Shown piece after piece: positions 58,145-64,000 of a DNA stretch of 64,000 nucleotides. The first letter of the stretch is position 1, and every line of letters begins with the position of its first letter. The notes under the pieces are model-generated. The model was not told the origin of the DNA and did not search any database. It worked only from the letters and a program-made list of their open reading frames with translations. A program made the position numbers and the translations under genes. Origin of the DNA: Anniella stebbinsi (Eukaryota > Chordata > Lepidosauria > Squamata > Anniellidae); assembly GCA_029215795.1 (NCBI GenBank), contig JARDYH010000006.1, forward strand, positions 22,335,501 through 22,399,500, given 5' to 3'.

Positions 58145-58558
58145 CAGAGAGCTAATACCAAATACTAAGGTTACACAATGCTCTTAGAATAATCTTAACA
58201 GCTGAACATTTGGAGAGACACAGCTGTGACCCGAAAGTCCAAGTTGGTTTCAGTCATGAATTCAATTTCTCTTGGAGTACCAAAAATGGAGATTACTATG
58301 GGGATTCATTAATATTTCTCAGCTTGCTGTCCTCTAAGTCTCATCTTATCTTTGTACCCACAAAGTCATGATACTGGTTCTGCCTCCATTTTCACCAACA
58401 TCTTCAAATTATCTAAAAGGGTTTTAGGTCTTGCTGACCTCCTGTCTTCACAGATTAAAATTTAGTACTGTTAGCCTTCATTCCCTGCAAGCAATCCTAC
58501 TGATTTCCAGGAGGAAGGACATGGAGATCTGAGATGAGTTCAAAAGACTCCCACTATT

Positions 58559-58752
58559 TCAGTAGCAGTAACTATGCAAAGGCTGGGGTTGATCTGAGCC
58601 ACTTAGCAGGAGCTGGGTCCCACTGGATGGAAAGTTCTCTGACTGTATGCAGTCTTGAGCCCCTTCACACACATTATACTCCTCATGGTGCTGCTGCTTT
58701 ACGTGTCCTAGGATAGCCTTGGATAGAAAGTGCTTGTCGTTTTCTTCTGAAT
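58559..58752 (-). CDS. STING1: STING1, last coding exon (C-terminal tail)
   Basis: On the minus strand the acceptor gattttgcttttccag precedes 58752. Two bases complete the Asp codon left open by the exon at 61943, and 63 more codons run to TGA at 58559-58561. It encodes the tail that recruits TBK1 and IRF3. DSEENDKHFLSKAILGHVK corresponds to human PADDSSFSLSQEVLRHLR, and TQLLLSG corresponds to the pLxIS region PELLISG, so the phospho-acceptor Ser is kept while Ile is Leu. The terminal TBK1-binding motif, PLPLRTD in human, reads PQPLHSY, followed by CY at the end. Length (64 residues) is like the human tail. It is on the same strand as the next exon, with compatible phase. Confidence 0.88.
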
Positions 58753-61700
58753 CTGGAAAAGCAAAATCAGATACTACTTTATTGGTCTTTTCTGAAGAGC
58801 ATGTGAAACTCTGGAGACAACTGGCACATGAGTAGCACTCACAGTTGCATCAACACACAGGGTTTTATTTGCACCTCTTTCTTTCTGTCACCATCCTGAT
58901 TTTTGAAGCTGCCTGTCAGAAGACAGGACCACATGAAATCTGAGAGCCTAGGAGTTTTATAAGGTCTCTGTAGACTATATGGAAGACTTGTTGTCAAAGA
59001 AGATAAAACACCTGTTAAAGGCTATGCTTGCACCACTCTTTCTTGTTTAAATCAAGACAAATGTGGGAGAATTTGCAAAGTACTTCAAAAAGAATCAGAT
59101 TTCTTTGTTCAGACCACTGGTCATAAGATAAAAATCAAAACTGCACTGACAGAATCAGTCCTGGTTTCACTTTGAATTTTGCAGGTATGATCTCTGATAA
59201 GGAAAGATGCTTTCTTCTTACTAATAGAGGATGTAACAAGTACAAAGCCTCAATGCTGTCCCTATCTAAAAAGATTTATTTATTTTGCCAGAGACACTCT
59301 AAAGAAAGGACTAAGACCTGTTGCAAGCATCCCTCTCCCTCTCTCTCCCTACTCTTAAATACACAAAAAAGGAACTTTACAAATTCACTCCTCTTTTCCT
59401 AGTTCCTGTAAATGACAACATGCTTAATTCCCATCTTCTGAGATGCTCAGCGTAGGAGCAAATACTTTCCCAAACGCCATTTCCCTGAGCAGCCAGTTGC
59501 TAAGTAGTGTCATCCTGCATACATGCCAGATCTGGCAAAAACTAGAGTCTGAAGAGCTGTGTTCCCTTCCTTCATCTGTCAGTTATAGCTCTTCTTGGAA
59601 ACACAATAGCATGTTTTTGTTTCTGTCTTTGCTTGCCTGGGGCACTTTGCCTGCTTCCCATCAATAAGTGTATGTAAAATGCACTTATTGTTTACGTTAT
59701 TATTATGCAATCTTCCATTTTTCTTGCTCTGAGTTGATTCAGAGATTTTACTTGGATTATCTCACCCACAGCTGACTACTTAGTCTAATGTTAAATACTT
59801 AAGTACTGGAAAGGGAATGGCTTCAGGTCTGCCTCTTTTCCTTAAAAAACCTGCAGAACTGGATTCTCGTGTGTCCAGATTTAGGATATCTATTGTAGTG
59901 GTGGTGGTTACTCATGCGTAAATGATGCACAAGGCACCTTCCAGGTGGCTCCACCCTGAATGGAAGGCAGGAGGGTGTTCCTGTTCATTAAAGAGGCCTG
60001 AAGGCAAAACTAAAATATGTCAATATAGGCAACCAAATAATAATCAAAACTTTTTTTCAACTAATGCATATAGAAGACCATTTAATGCTGTTCAGTGATT
60101 AGCTGCTCTACAGAAAAAGGACCTATCCCAAAGTATTTAAAATGTGGGTCTTAGTAATTGTGCTGATATATATTTGGAAGCATTTCAGCACAAGAGGAAG
60201 AGACTACATACTGTCTTCTCAGAGAGGCATCATTCTCACTCAAGAGAAAGGTATTTATTTGTTTGAGAAGATATTTTAAGAATTCTACAGAAAAACAATT
60301 TCCCCTGTACCTTCCTTATTAGGTGAGGAAAGACTGGGGAGGGTAAACTGTCAATGATTATCCAATGAGGAAATCCTTCACTGCACCTATGTATACTTAC
60401 TTGAGCTCCATTCAACTCTGACTGTAAAGAGCTCCAAAAGGATTTCTCCAAACTGGGGTCCCCTCTACAAGATTTCGGTTTGACACCCAGTTGCCCGATT
60501 ATGCGCATCTCGTCACAATCGCTTTTACATATGAGAGCTAATATGAGCATTACTGGCTGTATGAAACTCAAAGTTGTTGATATGCATGCAAATGTTGCTG
60601 AAAGTAATGCTTTGTCCCTGGAAACTGCCCAAACAGGTTTTGCACCCTTTATTCTCCCTGCCTACCAGAATCTCCCACCTTTGGTTTCCTAGGTTACCTG
60701 TGGAATGATGTGGTTAACCTGTTTGGCTACCTTTCTCCCCTCCAATTTCGCCGCCAGCTGAAGTTTGTCCCCACTCCCAGAACTGCTCAGGAGTAAATGG
60801 GAATGTGCCTCAGAACTTTCTCCCTCCAGCAGCCTTTTAAAAAGTATTTTCGGCTGCCTCTCTCTGCCCCCCACCATTTGCCGGAGAGAGAGGAAGAGAG
60901 CGAGAGACCAAAGAGAAGGAGCGAGCGAGCAAGTGAGCAAGAGAGTAGAGATCCGCCCAAACGCACACCCATACAGACAGGGGAAGCTGCTTAGTTCCTT
61001 CCTCCTCCTCCTTATTTTCCCATTGAGATAAATTGTTTTCCCTTCTCTCCTTCTCAATCATCCGTTGTCATTTTGGTGATGTAAAACATTCAGATGCGCA
61101 CACACACATCCAGCAAGCAAGCGAGGGGAGCAAGTGTGTGTGTGTGTCCATGGAAGGAGACAGGAATGCAGGCATGCAGGGGAACACCCTCCCCCTGTCC
61201 GCCCCCCCTTCCCTGTTTCCCGTCTCTCAGGAACCCAGCAAGAAATGAGGGGATGAGTTGTCTAAGTGGATCACTAATTATCCATACATACACATGACAA
61301 CAAAACCATCTGATCATTAATGCGCCTCCTCACAAAATTGTTTACATGGACATAAGGCGCTCTTACTCCTGCGATCTAACCGCATTTGAACATGCGAATA
61401 ATCAGAGATTTAAAGTGCCTGGACCCCTGATTTGCTCCGCTCTTGTAGAGGCAAATTTGGTAATGCGCCTTGAAAGAGCTTTAAATTGCTCTTGTAGAGG
61501 CACTGGGTGAACTGACAATGAGCTGTCAAATGACATTCAGCACAAGAAAGTCTAAAGTGATGCAAAGTAAACTTCCATTCCATTCTAAAGTGAAGTGCAT
61601 ATGGGGTATAAAAGAAGAATTTGAGGCCACTGACATAAGATAGTGTCTAGTGTGCCAGCAGATAGATTGCTAAAGCTATGTATGTAACTGAATTCATACA

Positions 61701-61942
61701 GCCTACTGCTGCATGTAAGGATCTCTGGGTAGGGGTAGGATCCTACCCTGACATGAGAACAGAATATGACTCCTTCTAAAGCCATGGACAAGGAAACATA
61801 AGAACCTAGATGCAGCTCTAAACTCCCTTCTTCCCCTTTTAAGCTACACTGAAATGATGCTGAACCCTCTGTGGAGGCAAATAGAATTCCACTGCCCTCC
61901 CCACCACAAAACTAAAAGCTGAATTGTCACCCCACTTCTTAC
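58753..61942 (-). other. Last intron of STING1, no recognised gene
   Basis: About 3.2 kb. It contains a GC/CpG-richer, purine-rich stretch at 60700-61250 with gagagagg and gcgagcgagc repeats, and short CA and GT runs. Open frames on both strands lack support. Confidence 0.5.
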
Positions 61943-62129
61943 CATCATACACAACAAGCCGATAGCAGTCAGAACAGTCTTTAGATCTCTGTAAGATTTC
62001 TTCCAGTGTTCTGCAGAAAAGCTTGGCTTGTTCCAGACGGTCTTGACTGCTGAAGCCAGCATTTTCATCTTGGGACATGGCATAGAGGGACTGTACAGGT
62101 GTAGCATACTCCAAAACACAATAATTTAT
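61943..62129 (-). CDS. STING1: STING1, penultimate coding exon (cyclic-dinucleotide-binding domain)
   Basis: On the minus strand an acceptor ending in ctctag precedes 62129 and the donor GATG/gtaaga follows 61943. The 187-bp exon starts in phase 0 and ends in phase 1. It encodes [17 protein letters not shown], then [17 protein letters not shown], then YRLVVYD. Remembered human STING reads [17 protein letters not shown] and [17 protein letters not shown]. The ligand-pocket residues equivalent to human E260, T263 and P264 (in LEYATP) are retained. STING is the ER membrane sensor of cGAMP that activates TBK1-IRF3 signalling. Upstream exons with the four membrane spans must lie beyond 64000. The predicted coding-start Met of the bare open frame here is an artefact; this is internal. 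Confidence 0.96.
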
Positions 62130-62382
62130 CTAGAGGAATGGAGAAAGGAGAAGGCCAGTCAACAAATTGCTCTGATTAATCTTGATTCCCAGTGAAATCA
62201 AAACCCAACCTCCTCCCTGCCTGTTTTGTTTATTCATTTGTTTGCTTTGCCTACAGCACGCAAATTGGGTTAAAGATCCAAAACGTGGTAATGAAGGAGA
62301 GAAGCTTTACATGGCCAGCAGGAAATTACTCTGGACTCCTGTGGGAATCATCTATCTGCAAAATCTGGCATAGCATTGATCA

Positions 62383-62505
62383 GTTTTCTCCAACCTGGTG
62401 TTGGACTGCAACTCCCATCACTTCAGCCAGTATGGCCAATGGAATTATAGGGGTTGTAGTTCAACACACCTGGAAGGCATTAGGTTGGGGAAGGCTGATA
62501 CAGAT
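62383..62505. mobile_element. Short palindromic hAT-type MITE, second copy
   Basis: ttttctccaacctggtgttggactgcaactcccatcac ... ggggttgtagttcaacacacctggaaggcattaggttggggaagg is an inverted-repeat relative of 24018-24150. No target duplication found. 62506-63340 shows nothing further. Confidence 0.6.
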
Positions 62506-63339
62506 AGAACACAAGAGAGCACAGGGAAAGAGCATTGTATTGCCTCCTCTCCTCATTCACTTTGTGTCAGGAATGCAGAGGCCTGGCATTTGAGGTTGTA
62601 TACATTGCAGCTGTTGTTGCCTAAATATGTGTACAGGAGAGGTTTGGTGCACCACATGTGTACCTTATGCGTCAGGGTTAATTCTGTGGGAGGCTGACTA
62701 GTTGGAATTACCCAGAGATTATGAATATACATCTATTTGAGAGAGATGGTTATGAAAAATGACTCCTTAAGAAACCCTCCCTGGATCTATATGATCAACC
62801 TAGATCTTCATTTTTAAAGTGATTGCTTTAGGCAGATTATGATAATTTAACCATGACTATCTAGGTTATCATTGTAAAGCCAGACTTCCCCAAACTGGTG
62901 CAGATTTGTTGAACTGCAAAATTCCCAACATTCCCAGGGAGAGGGGCACCAGGTGGGGGAAGGCTCTTGTAAATTTTATTGATCTGAGAAATATATAGGG
63001 ATGCTGATAACTTTTTATTATTGCCTGAATGCTCCTTTGAATGCCTTATGGCAGAAAAGCAGAATAGACATTTCACTATAAAATAAAGATGTGGGAACCG
63101 TAAACTAGTCCCTAGTTTGCTATTCATAGGGCAAGATGACAGTTAAGCATCATATGCTTCTGAGTGATGCTGACTATTTAAATTGAGAAATCTGGTTTCT
63201 GGCCCAGTTTGGGAACTGCCTTGCGGAGGCTTCTTTCAAGGATTGTACTCTTAGACCCTGTTCAGCTATGCTTAAGCATTCTGATATAAACATTTTGGCT
63301 TAGTGTGTGACGTGAACCATGACTTGGCATGTAGTGAGA

Positions 63340-63660
63340 ACTGGAAGATGAATTCAGGGAATGTGATCATGCTGATTCACATTGTGGACTTCTCAATTGC
63401 ATTTGATACCATCAGCTACGCTATGCTTCTGAACTGACTAGCTGTATCGGGAGTGGGATTGCTCTATTGTGGTAATTCTACTCCAATCTGGTGTGCCTTG
63501 TGGGAATATCCTGAGGGCTCCTAAAATAATTGATCTTGTCTCCAATGCTTATTATCATCTATCAAAATCACTGGAAAGATTGATGGTGGGAACAGCAACT
63601 GTGGCTACAAACTATCTATTACCAGCTTTGGCTAGTTTATCAGCTCTTTTCTGTTTAGAT
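63340..63660 (+). mobile_element. Degraded L2 reverse-transcriptase fragment
   Basis: The plus strand reads IVDFSIAFDTISYAMLLN, a degraded form of L2 LLDLSAAFDTIDHGILL, followed by SGVGLL. Stops throughout. Confidence 0.6.
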
Positions 63661-63672
63661 AAAGATGACTTA

Positions 63673-63721
63673 GAGCCTATCTACACTAATACTTTAAAAC
63701 GGTTTAAAATGGTTTAAATAG
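63673..63721. mobile_element. Left half of a palindromic MITE, interrupted by the hAT-like element
   Basis: agcctatctacactaatac, then tttaaaacggttt, matches the left arm and loop of the MITE at 58080. The expected right arm is absent because the hAT-like element begins at 63722. Confidence 0.65.
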
Positions 63722-64000
63722 TAGGGATGTGCACTGGATCGGATCCGATCCACGATCCGAGTCCGGTCCAGTGGGAAATCGGATAAATTATCCGATTTCC
63801 GATCCAACAGCTGGATCGGCCGATCCAGTCCGAACCAATCCAAAAAGACTCCGAACCGGTTCGGCGGATCGGCGGGCGCCTGCTGGCGCCCACCGCCGCT
63901 TCCATTGGCGGGCGCCAGCGGGTGCCCGCCGATGAAAGTGGACAGCGGGGGGGGGGGTGCGGAGGGGAGGAGGGGGGCGCTTACCTTTGAGGGACGTCCG
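63722..64000. mobile_element. hAT-like palindromic element, copy 5, cut by window edge
   Basis: Starts TAGGGATGTGCACTGGATC, then GGATCC-type repeats, the ggcgggcgcctgctggcgccc hairpin region and cttacc at 63981. The sequence is close to the inverse of the right part of copy 3 (51440-51713), so this is probably the same subfamily. The left target duplication would be TTAAATAG. Confidence 0.88.

Noticed and set aside
60236..60571. Minus-strand frame ending at a strong GTAAGTAT donor in the last STING1 intron
   Set aside because: No acceptor in phase, no recognisable protein, and it would interrupt the matching phases of the two STING1 exons.
61839..61942. Read-through of the STING1 exon past its donor (NSAFSF resembling human DSSFSL)
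   Set aside because: The gtaaga donor is strong and the true tail exon with phase and motif agreement is at 58559-58752.

Overview
This is vertebrate nuclear DNA, almost certainly from a squamate reptile (lizard or snake). The repeat fauna points there: CR1 with an ATTCTATG tail, L2, L1, an R4-type LINE, a Penelope-like element, tRNA-derived SINEs and very many hAT-like and foldback DNA elements. The genes are spliced, widely spaced and buried in transposon debris. I cannot resolve the species.

The genes identify a conserved block. ECSCR lies on the minus strand (coding exons from 38782 down to about 16506). SMIM33 lies on the plus strand (46206-46613). The last two coding exons of STING1 lie on the minus strand (62129 down to 58559), and the rest of STING1 is beyond the right edge. 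From memory, human 5q31.2 has the same order and orientation, ECSCR(-) SMIM33(+) STING1(-). To the left, two plus-strand exons (3980-4061 and 11270-11363, poly(A) signal at 11787) encode the C-terminus of a gene I could not name; it converges on ECSCR. The genes do not form a pathway. ECSCR is an endothelial membrane protein, SMIM33 a small single-pass protein of unknown role, and STING1 the cGAMP sensor of innate immunity.

Layout. 1-3.5 kb: L2 and CR1 remnants. 4-11.8 kb: last intron and exon of the unnamed gene, holding a solo LTR and a 1.3-kb hAT-like element. 12-16.3 kb: intergenic foldback elements and a hAT-like element. 16.5-38.8 kb: ECSCR, whose introns hold an R4 fragment, purine-rich microsatellites, a 2.3-kb L1 with 15-bp target duplications and no 3' half, and a Penelope-like element with inverted terminal repeats, hammerhead-like ribozyme motifs and three nested DNA elements. 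39-46 kb: a 2.55-kb LINE, a 54-bp relative of it, and a hAT-like element. 46.2-46.6 kb: SMIM33. 47-56.4 kb: L2 copies (one nearly full length) between two large palindromic hAT-like elements. 56.7-64 kb: the 3' part of STING1 with small MITEs, ending in another hAT-like element.

The most unusual signals are the family of TAGGG-ended hAT-like elements built from nested GC-rich palindromes whose arms carry splice-donor-like CAGGTAAG, the complete hammerhead fold at 31724-31792, the 3'-truncated L1, and the divergent TBK1-binding tail of STING1.
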